Positions 56,067 to 64,000 of a stretch of DNA of 64,000 nucleotides are shown one piece after another. How positions within the stretch are numbered: the stretch's first letter is position 1; each line of letters opens with the position of its first letter. The stretch is from positions 2,453,272 through 2,517,271 of the forward strand of contig NZ_FOYW01000001.1 in the NCBI RefSeq assembly GCF_900115285.1, read 5' to 3'. This DNA is from Marinobacter daqiaonensis (GTDB lineage Bacteria > Pseudomonadota > Gammaproteobacteria > Pseudomonadales > Oleiphilaceae). Below the pieces are notes generated by a model. It did no database searches and was not told where the DNA came from. It worked only from the letters and a program-made list of their open reading frames with translations. The translations under genes and the position numbers were made by a program.

Positions 56067-57359
56067 TCAGCGCCCGGAATCGCCGGCGGCCCTGGGCACC
56101 GTCAGCATGATCAGAAAGCCCGCGACCAGGAAGGCGAGAATCGTGCTCATGCCCCATCTCTGGCTGCCGGTTGCGGCGGTCACCCAGCCTACCAGCAGCG
56201 GCCCGGCAAAGGCCGTGGCCTTGCCCGAGAAGGCGAACAGGCCGAACATCTGGGTTTGCAGGTGGGGTGGCGCGACGCGGGCCATGTAGGAGCGACTGGC
56301 GGACTGCAGGGGGCCGACAAAGATGCCGAGAATCATGCCCCATACCCAGAACCAGAGCACTGTGTCCACCACCAGGATGGCAAGCGCGCTGGATCCCAGT
56401 CCCACCAATGCCAGCAGCACCGTATTGCGGCCGCCAATGATATCATCTATCCATGCAAGGCCAAGGGCGCCAAGACCTGACGTCACGTTGAGAGCAATGG
56501 CAAACTGCAATACCTGGCTCTGGTCCATGGCAAACGTACCGGCCGCGTATACTCCGCCGAAGGTGAAGATGGTGGCGAGGCCATCGGTGTACAGCATGCG
56601 CGCAACCAGGAAGCGCAGTATGTGACCGTACTCCCGGGCCTGGCGGATGGAGTCCCTTATCTGGCGGAGGCCGAGCCGGACCGAGCGTCGCAGTGACACC
56701 CCTTTTGAGGGCTGGTCCGGAACGAAGAGGAAAGCCGGCAGTGAGAACAAAAGGTACCAGATGGCCACGAGTACAAAGGTGGCCCGGACGTGTTCCAGAT
56801 TGTCCCGGTCCAGGCCCAGCCAGCTGGTATCGCCATCAATGAACACGAACAGGGCGACCACCAGGCAGGACACGCCGCCGATGTACCCCAGTCCCCAGGC
56901 CCAGCCGGACCAACGTCCCACCCGGACCGATGAGGCGAGATCCGGCAGCATGGCGTTGTAGAAAATAAAGGCGCACTCGGCGCCCAGAATACCGACACTG
57001 ACCCAGAAGGCCGCCAGCCAGAAGTCGCCGGTCTGCGGTTCCACGAACCACAGCATGCCGCTGGCAACCACACACAGCAGGGTAAACGCCATCAGCCAGG
57101 GTTTGCGGCGACCATTCTGGTCCGCGATGGCACCCAGTATCGGGGCCAGTATGGCCACCGCGAAGCCGGAAATACCCACGATATTGCCCCAGGCCTCCGT
57201 GCCCGCCACATCGTCCTGTACCACGGACTGGCTGAAATAGCGTGCAAAAACGAAGGTCAGGATGATGGTGAAGAATGCGCTGTTGGCCCAGTCATAGAGG
57301 GCCCAGGACCAGAGTGCCCGGCGGTCCTCCGGGATGTCCTTCAGGTGGCTCAACGCCAT
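56067..57359 (-). CDS. MFS transporter, UMF1/Atg22-like family
   Basis: A 430-residue membrane protein with about twelve helices. WSWALYDWANSAFFTIILTFVFARYF at the N-terminus is the hallmark of this family, and GPLQSASRSYMARVAPP is its conserved late loop. Substrate unknown; distant relatives export amino acids from yeast vacuoles. Confidence 0.92.
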   Translation of the reverse strand: MALSHLKDIPEDRRALWSWALYDWANSAFFTIILTFVFARYFSQSVVQDDVAGTEAWGNIVGISGFAVAILAPILGAIADQNGRRKPWLMAFTLLCVVASGMLWFVEPQTGDFWLAAFWVSVGILGAECAFIFYNAMLPDLASSVRVGRWSGWAWGLGYIGGVSCLVVALFVFIDGDTSWLGLDRDNLEHVRATFVLVAIWYLLFSLPAFLFVPDQPSKGVSLRRSVRLGLRQIRDSIRQAREYGHILRFLVARMLYTDGLATIFTFGGVYAAGTFAMDQSQVLQFAIALNVTSGLGALGLAWIDDIIGGRNTVLLALVGLGSSALAILVVDTVLWFWVWGMILGIFVGPLQSASRSYMARVAPPHLQTQMFGLFAFSGKATAFAGPLLVGWVTAATGSQRWGMSTILAFLVAGFLIMLTVPRAAGDSGR

Positions 57360-57573
57360 GGCTGAATTCCTTGCTGGTTCGGGTTCGGTGATCTGCCAGT
57401 GTGCTCCGTCAGTATGACAGCCATGGAAAAATGTGGAAGTGGTCGACGCTGTCTTTCCCAGGCACTACTGTTGACATAAAGGGCAGGTACCCCTTCATGG
57501 ATTGCAGTGGTGCTTTAAAGGCCCGTCGCTTCCTGTTCTTTGGCCCTGACGCAGCAGTGTGGACGATCAGCCT

Positions 57574-59133
57574 ATGGAAAAAACCGGAGGACGAGGCACC
57601 CCCTCAAGGCGAGCTCTCTGGATCGCCCTTGCCTACCTGATCGCCAGCAGTCTGTGGATTTTGCTCACGGATCTCGGGGTTGAGCGCCTGGTACGCGATC
57701 CGGTCGCCCTGACCCAGGTCCAGACTTGGAAGGGCTGGGCTTTTGTCGCGGTGACGGCGGCGGTGCTTTACCTGGTGTTGCGCCGCCAGTTCCAGCGGGA
57801 CCGGGAGCTACTCGATCTGCAGCAGGACCAGCGGGAAGAAATCCTGAGACTCAGCCAGTTCCAGGAAAGCGTGATCGACAATGCCAATATCTGGATCAAT
57901 GTTCTCGACCAGAATGGGCGGATCCTGTTATGGAACAAGGCCGCTGAGAAAATCAGTGGTTATCCCGGGCAGGAAGTCACCGGCGGTGATTGGATCTGGC
58001 AGGCGCTCTACCCGGATCCGGATTACCGGAACTGGGTTCTGGCCCAGGTGGATGGCATCCACCTGGGCGGCAAGGAGGTGGAGGGCCTGGAAACCACGAT
58101 CCTCACCCGTGACGGCAATGAACGGCTGATCGCCTGGAACTCCAGGCCGTTCCGGAACACCGGCGGGGAAGAGGTGGGATCCATCGCCATTGGTATGGAT
58201 GTTACCGAACGGCGGGCCGCAGAGCGGCGCCTCATGGAGCGCGAGCGGCAGCTGACCACCATCATGGACAATCTTCCGGGCATGGCCTATCGCTGTCTCT
58301 ATGATGATCGCTGGACCATGAAGTTCGTCTCCAGCGGCTGCCATGAACTTACCGGTTACCAACCGGAAGATCTGATCGATAACCATCGGATTGCCTGGAC
58401 TGACATCATTCTGCCAGAACATCGTCCTGATGTGCTGGAGGCCGTTGAGCAGGCCATCGCGTCCGCCGATTCCTTTTCACTGGAATATGAGATTCTGCGT
58501 GCTGACGGTGAACGGCTCTGGGTCTGGGAACGGGGTCGAAGTATCGAGGAGAACAGCGGCCTCGCGCTGGAAGGGATCGTCCTGGACATTACCGAGCGGA
58601 AGGAACTGGAGCAGCGCCTGTCGGAGCTGGCGACGCTTGATGCCCTGACCGGTCAGCTCAATCGTCGGGAAACCGAGCGACTGCTGGAAGAGGAAGTGAT
58701 TCGGGCCAATCGTTATCAGCGACAGTTGGCGGTGCTCTGGGTGGATCTCGACCACTTCAAGGACGTCAACGACACCCATGGCCACGCCGTGGGCGATCAG
58801 GTGTTGAGGGCCGTGAGCCTCAGGCTCGCGGACAGCATCCGTGCTGTGGACACCCTCGGGCGTTTCGGTGGCGAGGAGTTTATCGTGGTGCTGCCGGAGA
58901 TGTCGGTGATGGAAGCGGAGGAAATCGCCGAGCGGCTCCGTCACCGGGTAGCGGACGAGCCTATTCTGACCACCTCGGGGGAGCCGCTGGCTCTCACCAT
59001 CAGCATCGGCGTTGCGGTTTTCCCCGACCACGCCACCACTGCCGAGGGGCTCTGCGAACTGGCGGACCGGGCCATGTATCGTGCCAAGGAAGAAGGGCGC
59101 AACCGGACCGCGATAGCGACCCCCGGTGTCTGA
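57574..59133 (+). CDS. Membrane-anchored PAS-PAS-GGDEF diguanylate cyclase
   Basis: A protein of about 519 residues: two N-terminal helices (ALWIALAYLIASSLWILL and WAFVAVTAAVLYLVL), a short coil, two PAS domains each followed by a PAC motif, and a C-terminal GGDEF domain. The active site is intact (FGGEEF, about residues 431-436), so it should make c-di-GMP. The ATG at 57574 is preferred over a GTG five codons earlier. No inhibitory RxxD is obvious before the motif. Confidence 0.93.
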   Translation: MEKTGGRGTPSRRALWIALAYLIASSLWILLTDLGVERLVRDPVALTQVQTWKGWAFVAVTAAVLYLVLRRQFQRDRELLDLQQDQREEILRLSQFQESVIDNANIWINVLDQNGRILLWNKAAEKISGYPGQEVTGGDWIWQALYPDPDYRNWVLAQVDGIHLGGKEVEGLETTILTRDGNERLIAWNSRPFRNTGGEEVGSIAIGMDVTERRAAERRLMERERQLTTIMDNLPGMAYRCLYDDRWTMKFVSSGCHELTGYQPEDLIDNHRIAWTDIILPEHRPDVLEAVEQAIASADSFSLEYEILRADGERLWVWERGRSIEENSGLALEGIVLDITERKELEQRLSELATLDALTGQLNRRETERLLEEEVIRANRYQRQLAVLWVDLDHFKDVNDTHGHAVGDQVLRAVSLRLADSIRAVDTLGRFGGEEFIVVLPEMSVMEAEEIAERLRHRVADEPILTTSGEPLALTISIGVAVFPDHATTAEGLCELADRAMYRAKEEGRNRTAIATPGV

Positions 59134-59155
59134 AACCGGGCGGCGCGCGGGGTAT

Positions 59156-59500
59156 TCAGATGGTCCGCAGCTGGGCTTCCAGAATGCCCAGAACCGAAGA
59201 CACAATGTCCCGGAAATCGGTCAGGGTCTGGGTCCGCTGAATCACCTCAAGGCGCTGCTCGTCCAGCTGTTCAAGCCGGGGAACCACGCGGCGCATACCT
59301 TCAGTGATCACTTCGTAGGGATAGTGATGGTCCTGGATGCTGAGCTTGTTGAGCTCCGACACTTCCTGGTGAAAGATGCTGATGATGTCGTAGAGCATGT
59401 CCTTGTGCTGGATGGAGCTGGCCTCCCAATAGGCGTCGTCGAGCAGTTCCAGCAGGGAAAGGTATTCGCGAAGGGTATCGGCAACAGAGGTTTGGCTCAT
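59156..59500 (-). CDS. Small conserved helical protein of unknown function
   Basis: A 114-residue soluble, helix-rich acidic protein starting MSQTSVADTLREYLSLLELLDDAYWEA, with no motif I recognise. A GGAG site lies seven bases before the ATG. It is the last gene before the DGC on the convergent side. Real by coding character; no function can be given. Confidence 0.65.
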   Translation of the reverse strand: MSQTSVADTLREYLSLLELLDDAYWEASSIQHKDMLYDIISIFHQEVSELNKLSIQDHHYPYEVITEGMRRVVPRLEQLDEQRLEVIQRTQTLTDFRDIVSSVLGILEAQLRTI

Positions 59501-59582
59501 GACACGCTCCATGGTGAATGCATGAGCCAACTATAGCAGGACTTGAACCGCCAGAACCTGTTCCTGATTCCGGCAGTGCCCA

Positions 59583-59855
59583 TCAGGCAACCTGTCGGGC
59601 GATCCACGAATCATAGCGAATGGCGAGAGCCTTCACGTAACGGGCTTCGGCGTCGCCAAGGTTTGCCAGAACGCCCTTGAAGATCCAGCCACGCTCATAC
59701 AACGCCAGTACCCGCTGCTCGTCCTCCAGGTTGACCCGCTGGTTCAGTTTCTTGCAGATGGCATCCAGCAGTGGCAGCTTGTTTGGCTGACGAATCGGGC
59801 CGGGGCGCTGGCTGGCCGGTGGCGTGGCGGCACGTCTGTTCTGGGATCTGTTCAT
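59583..59855 (-). CDS. Small basic protein of unknown function
   Basis: A 90-residue protein with a basic, low-complexity N-terminus (MNRSQNRRAATPPASQRPG) and a helical rest (LLDAICKKLNQRVNLEDEQRVLALYERGWIF). GAGGAGAAG precedes the ATG. A terminator-like hairpin lies in its leader, 37 bases upstream, so its expression may be attenuated. No family recognised. Confidence 0.65.
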   Translation of the reverse strand: MNRSQNRRAATPPASQRPGPIRQPNKLPLLDAICKKLNQRVNLEDEQRVLALYERGWIFKGVLANLGDAEARYVKALAIRYDSWIARQVA

Positions 59856-59891
59856 AATCTTCTCCTCGCTGTTCTGCGGCTGCAAAAACCA

Positions 59892-59919
59892 AAAACCCGG
59901 CCTCAGGGGACCGGGTTTT
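59892..59919 (-). terminator. Terminator-like hairpin in the leader of the 90-residue protein gene
   Basis: On the minus strand AAAACCCGG ... CCGGGTTTT forms a nine-pair stem with a ten-base loop, and the continuation reads TTTTTGGTTTTTG. It ends 37 bases before the ATG. It is either an attenuator of that gene or the 3' end of an upstream minus-strand transcript. Confidence 0.65.
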
Positions 59920-60264
59920 CATGCGAGAGATGCTGCATGCCCGGTCGCCTGAGCTTCCGGGCCGTACCGAAAGCTTTACCTGAAATTCGCCATTCCGCGG
60001 CCCGGCACCAATGCCAGAGGGCGCGTCTGCGGGAAACGTTGATGGATTGCCTTGTTCAAAATATCGGTACTCGCCATATCGGTACTTTTCATATCGGTAC
60101 TTTTTTTGAGAGACCTTCGGGTTTGAGAGACCTTCAGGGTTCAGGACCCATTCCAGCCGTCAGGCCCACACCGGATCATTGCCGGACCCTGAATTCAGGG
60201 CCTGTCGGTTTTCTGCCCGTCAGGTAAATATCGGCTCTTCGAGGTCGTCAGGTAACGCATTCGG
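59920..60264. other. Intergenic stretch with short tandem repeats
   Basis: No convincing gene lies here. Three near-identical 15-base units (ATATCGGTACTCGCC, ATATCGGTACTTTTC, ATATCGGTACTTTTT) occupy 60061-60105. Two 17-base units beginning GAGAGACCTTC follow at 60108-60141. Open frames here are short and read through the repeats. Confidence 0.6.
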
Positions 60265-60528
60265 AAATGTCAGCGCCGGCATGAATGTGCCACGCTGACA
60301 ACGATGAGTGTATCGTGCCCGGAGACCTTTGCAAATGGGTTCCTCGGATCGGGATATAGGCATAATCCGCGGCTTCGGCAAACCCCTACAGACCGGAATG
60401 GGAGCGGGATGGATAATGCGCGCCGTCACGTGTTTTACGTTGTGCAAATCCGCAGTGGCAGGTGTGCTACTGCGTGATCTCTCCTTTATTGTTTAGGCGT
60501 TGCCGGTCACGGCAGCGCCTTTTTTTTA
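60265..60528 (+). ncRNA. Candidate structured small RNA with its own terminator
   Basis: A stretch with no good protein gene ends in a strong plus-strand terminator. Upstream are two stable hairpins: GTCAGCG ... CGCTGAC (60269-60299, with an inner GGCA-TGCC stem) and CGCAGTGGCA-GGTG-TGCTACTGCG (60451-60474). Between them are about eight GGA triplets, some in the CsrA-like context ATGGA. A single-stranded CTCTCCTTTATT between the last hairpin and the terminator could act as a seed. No promoter is clear, and a 62-residue frame overlaps. Confidence 0.3.
60496..60528 (+). terminator. Strong plus-strand intrinsic terminator with no assigned gene
   Basis: GGCGTTGCCG-GTCA-CGGCAGCGCC makes a ten-pair stem with one wobble, followed by eight T's. 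The only nearby genes are on the minus strand, so it must serve a plus-strand transcript that starts within the preceding several hundred bases. Confidence 0.9.
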
Positions 60529-61053
60529 GGTGGATATCGTGGAACTGCTGCCCGCACCGTCGGTCAGGGTGAGCCAGGTGGTGTGAAGAATCCGGGCGTC
60601 ATTGGCGGCCCGGTGAACCGGCAGGCCGAGGTCTTCGATTACTTGGCGCCGGATGGCCGACCAGCGCTGGATCTGCGCCGGTGAAAGCAGCATGGATACC
60701 GATTCCAGCTGGAAGGCAGGCCGCATGTCCGCGGCCCGGTAGAGCCTGTGAAGCCAGAAACTGTCAAAGGTCCAGGCATCACAGAAGACTGGCCCGGAGA
60801 GCAGCTCGTTCAGGTGGTGAGCAACCCGGCGGACACTGATGCCCTCTTCGATCAGAGTATCCCGGGTTATACCGTGGATTTCCTCTGCGGTGTCGGACCA
60901 GTCCTGCCAGAGCACATGGGGATGAATCAGCCAACTATGCAGAGAGCCGTCCGCAAGACACACACCCACCTCGATCGGGTAACTGGCAATCAGATCAAGG
61001 CTGGAAGCCTCGAAATCGATAAAGGCCGGTGTTTGGGGATGGGTCATCGGCAT
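60526..61053 (-). CDS. DEDD-family 3'-5' exonuclease
   Basis: A 175-residue exonuclease-fold protein: FIDFEASSLD supplies the first acidic pair, DAWTFDSFWLHRLY the middle region, and HRAANDARI the final His-x4-Asp of the DEDDh type. Two ATGs two codons apart are possible; the first is used. No strong ribosome-binding site. Substrate (RNA or DNA) unknown. Confidence 0.85.
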   Translation of the reverse strand: MPMTHPQTPAFIDFEASSLDLIASYPIEVGVCLADGSLHSWLIHPHVLWQDWSDTAEEIHGITRDTLIEEGISVRRVAHHLNELLSGPVFCDAWTFDSFWLHRLYRAADMRPAFQLESVSMLLSPAQIQRWSAIRRQVIEDLGLPVHRAANDARILHTTWLTLTDGAGSSSTIST

Positions 61054-61210
61054 GTCGGTCGGTTGATGGAGTGTCTGCAAAGTGTAACCGCCCCTGTTGT
61101 CAGACGCGAACCCATCCTCCGCCCGCACTGTTACAATATGACGAACATTTCCGGGAAATCCCGGCGCTTCCCTGAACCGGGGGTGGCCGGCCGATCAGTA
61201 AGGAGGACGG

Positions 61211-61876
61211 GTGTCAAAAACTGTGGTCGTTATCTATTCCGGGGGTATGGACTCTTTTACCCTCCTGCACCGGGCCCTGGCGGAAGGCCATCGGGTGCAT
61301 GCCCTCTCCTTTGACTATGGCCAGCGCCATGTGCGGGAACTGGAGGCAGCCAGCGAGGTGTGCGAGGGTCTGGGCATTCCTCACCGGGTGATCGATATCC
61401 GCTCCCTGGAGACGGTGATGTCAGGTTCCTCCCTCACCGGCGGAGGCCCGGTGCCGGAAGGGCATTACGAGGAGGAGACCATGAAGTCCACAGTCGTGCC
61501 CAACCGCAACATGATCCTCCTCTCACTTGCGACCGGCTATGCGGTTACCGTAAAGGGTGATGCGGTCTGGTTCGGCGCCCACGGCGGCGACCACGCCATC
61601 TACCCGGACTGCCGCCCGGAGTTCATCGAGAAGATGGATGCTGTCTGCCGGGTTGCCAATTACGAGCCAGTGGCCGTGGAGGCACCTTATATGCTGGCGG
61701 ACAAGTCGGAAATTCTCGCAGAGGGTCTGGCCATGGGCCTCGACTACAGTCAGACATGGACCTGCTACAACGGTCGCGAAAAGGCCTGCGGGGTCTGCGG
61801 TTCCTGCGTTGAGCGCCTGGAGGCCTTCGCCGCCAACGGTAAGACCGATCCTCTGGCCTACGAGGCGCGAAATTGA
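61211..61876 (+). CDS. queC: 7-cyano-7-deazaguanine (preQ0) synthase
   Basis: ATP-dependent enzyme that turns 7-carboxy-7-deazaguanine into preQ0 for queuosine synthesis, 221 residues. The PP-loop SGGMDS is at 10-15 and the zinc cysteines are in [15 protein letters not shown]. The GTG start follows AAGGAGGACGG. It overlaps queE by one base. Confidence 0.96.
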   Translation: MSKTVVVIYSGGMDSFTLLHRALAEGHRVHALSFDYGQRHVRELEAASEVCEGLGIPHRVIDIRSLETVMSGSSLTGGGPVPEGHYEEETMKSTVVPNRNMILLSLATGYAVTVKGDAVWFGAHGGDHAIYPDCRPEFIEKMDAVCRVANYEPVAVEAPYMLADKSEILAEGLAMGLDYSQTWTCYNGREKACGVCGSCVERLEAFAANGKTDPLAYEARN

Positions 61877-62553
61877 TGTACCGGGTCAAGGAAGCCTTCT
61901 ATACCCTTCAGGGCGAGGGTGCCCAGGCAGGCCGGGCGGCGGTCTTCTGTCGCTTCAGCAAGTGCAATCTCTGGACTGGCCGGGAGGCGGACCGGGCTTC
62001 GGCGGTGTGCAATTTCTGTGATACGGATTTTGTCGGTACTGATGGCCAGAATGGCGGCCGGTTCGCCACGGCAGCAGAGCTGGCCGGTCATGTTGCCGCC
62101 CTCTGGCCCGGTGACCCGATGGCGGATGTCGAGACCGGCATCCGGCCCTATGTGGTATGCACCGGGGGGGAGCCCCTGTTGCAACTCGACGAGGCGCTGA
62201 TCAGGGCTTTTCACGAGCAGGGTTTTGAAGTCGGCGTGGAAACCAATGGCACGCTTCCCGCCCCGGCCGGGATTGACTGGCTCTGTGTCAGCCCGAAAGC
62301 GGATGCGACTGTGGTGATCCGGGAGTGCGACGAGCTGAAGCTGGTCTATCCGCAGCCCCTGGCCCTTCCTGAACGCTTCCTTGAAATCCAGGCCCAACAC
62401 TATTTTCTTTCGCCCATGGCATCGCCGTCGCTGCCGGAGGATGGGCGGGATCCGGTCAAGGCGAGCAATACCCGCAAGGCGGTGGACTATTGCCTGAAGC
62501 ACCCTCGCTGGCGTCTGACCCTGCAGATGCACAAGATAGTCGGTATCGATTAA
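61876..62553 (+). CDS. queE: 7-carboxy-7-deazaguanine synthase (radical SAM)
   Basis: Radical-SAM enzyme of the queuosine pathway, 225 residues. The cluster cysteines are Cys30, Cys45 and Cys48 (CNLWTGREADRASAVCNFC), the extended spacing of proteobacterial QueE. GGEPLLQLD follows. It shares a base with queC (TGATG); its product feeds QueC. Confidence 0.95.
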   Translation: MYRVKEAFYTLQGEGAQAGRAAVFCRFSKCNLWTGREADRASAVCNFCDTDFVGTDGQNGGRFATAAELAGHVAALWPGDPMADVETGIRPYVVCTGGEPLLQLDEALIRAFHEQGFEVGVETNGTLPAPAGIDWLCVSPKADATVVIRECDELKLVYPQPLALPERFLEIQAQHYFLSPMASPSLPEDGRDPVKASNTRKAVDYCLKHPRWRLTLQMHKIVGID

Positions 62554-62567
62554 GGCGTCCCGATCCG

Positions 62568-62589
62568 GCGCCAGGTGGAAAACTGGCGC
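62568..62589. terminator. Short hairpin between queE and the nuclease gene
   Basis: GCGCCAG (62568-62574) pairs with CTGGCGC (62583-62589) around eight bases. There is no T-run on either strand, so terminator function is doubtful; it lies between convergent genes. Confidence 0.4.
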
Positions 62590-62596
62590 TCTCGCG

Positions 62597-64000
62597 TCAG
62601 TCCAGCCGGAGGTCGGTGATTACCGGATCGTGGTCGGAGGCGCGCCAGGGCATACCTTCATGCCCGGCAGGCGGGCGGTCCTCCTGATAGCTCCACAGCC
62701 TTGGCTCGTCGGCATTTGCTGACCAGATATGGCTGGCCAGTACGTGGGGCATCAACAACTCGTCGGCCAGATGATAATCCAGGGTTCCCGCCCGACCGTG
62801 ATAGCGGTACGTGGCATTCCTCAGGCCGTGGAAGTGCCGGATCAGATCGGTGAATCCCTTCTTGCCGAGGACTTCCAGCGGATCCTCCCGGGCGTAGGCA
62901 TTGAAATCACCCACCAGCAACCGCCGCGACACTCCCTTCGGCCACTGTGCAAGGGCCCTGGCCGCCTCAACCCTGGCGTCGGCGTAGCAGCCCTGACCAT
63001 CGCCCTGGTCCTGCTGGTCTGCAGGAGCCTTTGAGCAGCGCTTGGATTTCAGGTGCACGGCGACCAGTGTCAGGGTCTGCTTTCCATTCGCTAACCGGAA
63101 ATCCTGGGCCACAGGGGGCCGGTGCCAGCGCCGGAACGCGCCAGCGTCCAGGAGTACCGGCGATCCCTCCGGTCTTACACGGTCACTCCGGTATAGCAGG
63201 GCGTTGCGAATCTCATCGTTACCGGGACGCGCGGCGGTCTCCACGAACGCCCACTCCGGCCCAAGAGCGGTAGCCAGGTCCACGAGGGTACTATCGGCAC
63301 CATAACCGTCGTTCTCCAGCTCGGCTACCGCCAGGATGTCCGGCGCGATGGCCTTTATCTGGGTCGCGATCCGGCCCAGCTGGGCCCTGAATTGCGATGA
63401 CGAGGCAGCGCCCCGGGAGGAAGGAAAACCGCCACCGGAGCCGTCGCCATTGAACAGGTTGCCCAGGTTCAGCGACGCCACCCGCAGGTTGGCATCCGGA
63501 TGCCGTTCCGGAGCGGACTGTCGGGGGTTGGCGGTCTCGAATTCGGGTGTTCCGAGGGGCTGCAGTCGCCAGTCGCCGAAGCGGAAATCCATCACGCCAA
63601 CCAGATTGTGGACGCGATCGCCGATGCGAAGCGGGTTGTCCGGGGACAGCCCGCCAGGAGGGTAGGGCACGGGACGGGGCGCCCGTTTCCGATGCCCGTC
63701 ATCCACAAGCAGGCGCTCCAGTTCCTGCTGCTGGTATAGGGTCGCTATGCCGGGACCGGGCCGTTCAAGCTGGGTGGGGATGAACTGATGGCGTGGGGCC
63801 AGTGCCAGTTCTCCATACTTGCCGAGGTTCCAGGTATCGGTAACTTCCAGCGGTTCGCTCAGGGCCACCACCATACCCTCAAGGTGTTCCAGCAGGTCTC
63901 GGGAATCTGTCGGAAATGCCAGGGGGCGCGGTGCCGGCAGGCCGGGGTGGGCGCATACAGCCAGATTCTTAACGTCTGTCAGTCCGGTGAGTCCGTAGTA
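62597..64000 (-). CDS. ExeM/NucH-type extracellular endonuclease/phosphatase (5'-truncated by window edge)
   Basis: The C-terminal 467 residues of a large protein; the frame is open to the right edge, so the start lies outside. The endonuclease/exonuclease/phosphatase fold shows in VASLNLGNLFNG, DILAVAELENDGYG, LVAVHLKSK, LLVGDFNAY and the final ASDHDPVITDL, with catalytic Asn, Glu, Asp and His. The upstream part (GMVVALSEPLEVTDTW) is typical of the large ExeM/NucH group, often surface-located or secreted. The N-terminal signal cannot be seen. Confidence 0.93.
   Translation of the reverse strand, partial: YYGLTGLTDVKNLAVCAHPGLPAPRPLAFPTDSRDLLEHLEGMVVALSEPLEVTDTWNLGKYGELALAPRHQFIPTQLERPGPGIATLYQQQELERLLVDDGHRKRAPRPVPYPPGGLSPDNPLRIGDRVHNLVGVMDFRFGDWRLQPLGTPEFETANPRQSAPERHPDANLRVASLNLGNLFNGDGSGGGFPSSRGAASSSQFRAQLGRIATQIKAIAPDILAVAELENDGYGADSTLVDLATALGPEWAFVETAARPGNDEIRNALLYRSDRVRPEGSPVLLDAGAFRRWHRPPVAQDFRLANGKQTLTLVAVHLKSKRCSKAPADQQDQGDGQGCYADARVEAARALAQWPKGVSRRLLVGDFNAYAREDPLEVLGKKGFTDLIRHFHGLRNATYRYHGRAGTLDYHLADELLMPHVLASHIWSANADEPRLWSYQEDRPPAGHEGMPWRASDHDPVITDLRLD

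Noticed and set aside
60061-60141. Possible CRISPR array
   Set aside because: Units are 15-17 bases, directly adjacent with no spacers, and there are no cas genes.
60308-60496. 62-codon plus-strand frame just before the strong terminator
   Set aside because: No convincing ribosome-binding site or family, and it runs through stable hairpins; a structured RNA seems a better, though unproven, reading.
61054-61210. preQ1 riboswitch ahead of queC
   Set aside because: The leader shows no preQ1 aptamer pattern that I can recognise; only a normal AAGGAGG site precedes the GTG.

Overview
The window reads as chromosomal DNA of a halotolerant marine gammaproteobacterium, most like Marinobacter and its relatives. 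The evidence is the high-GC coding style, a sodium-type flagellar stator (PomA/PomB-like), a Na+/H+ antiporter, an ectoine synthase, a monomeric isocitrate dehydrogenase, and several small families common in Pseudomonas/Marinobacter (PA4642, DUF6164, DUF6746, DUF3185, DUF2909). This placement is inference from gene content. I saw no rRNA, tRNA, CRISPR array, insertion sequence or prophage. About 65 protein genes fill most of the sequence. Two are cut by the window edges: hemF at the left and an ExeM/NucH-type nuclease at the right.

Layout. 1-7.5 kb: hemF-aroE, pomA-pomB, a PA4642 protein, an Hsp20 chaperone with a sigma-32-like promoter, a gamma carbonic anhydrase, prlC and a zinc-ribbon gene. 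7.5-9.8 kb: a nested inverted repeat, a Na+/H+ antiporter, DUF1653 and DoxX. 9.9-14.9 kb: a tightly coupled minus-strand operon (unknown protein, cupredoxin, EAL phosphodiesterase, DUF3034 outer-membrane protein, exported truncated globin). 15-16.3 kb: a MATE pump. 16.6-25.5 kb: an aa3-type cytochrome c oxidase locus (coxB, ctaD, cox11, coxC, SURF1, a membrane-anchored SCO-like protein, heme A synthase, heme O synthase, SCO). 25.5-30.9 kb: a monooxygenase-like protein, an MFS carrier, hrpB, a CBS protein and TauE. 30.9-35.9 kb: an SDR/epimerase/symporter/FMO operon facing a divergent AraC regulator. 36-40.7 kb: DUF6746 with a Fur-like box, an ATP-grasp enzyme, DUF3185, a group IV decarboxylase behind a terminator-like hairpin, and a solitary ectoine synthase with an MFS partner. 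40.8-44.9 kb: a GTPase/DUF2868 pair, DUF6164 and a lipoprotein hydrolase. 45-52.7 kb: a sigma-54 regulator with a TRAP transporter, 3-hydroxybutyrate dehydrogenase and acetoacetyl-CoA synthetase. 53-64 kb: monomeric icd, a second nested inverted repeat, ybaK, a UMF1 carrier, a PAS-GGDEF cyclase, two unknown small proteins, a possible structured RNA, a DEDD exonuclease, queC-queE and the nuclease.

How parts work together. The 16.6-25.5 kb block supplies the subunits, heme A, copper delivery and assembly factors for one terminal oxidase. The 45-52.7 kb block forms a complete route from imported 3-hydroxybutyrate to acetoacetyl-CoA, with a readable sigma-54 promoter and upstream inverted repeats. 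The 9.9-14.9 kb operon combines a periplasmic copper protein, an exported globin, an outer-membrane barrel and a c-di-GMP phosphodiesterase, and may be an envelope redox-signalling unit.

The most unusual non-coding structures are two related nested palindromes, each between convergent genes (7504-7683 and 55293-55536). In the second, two concentric layers differ by A-to-G changes matched by complementary changes in the opposite arm.
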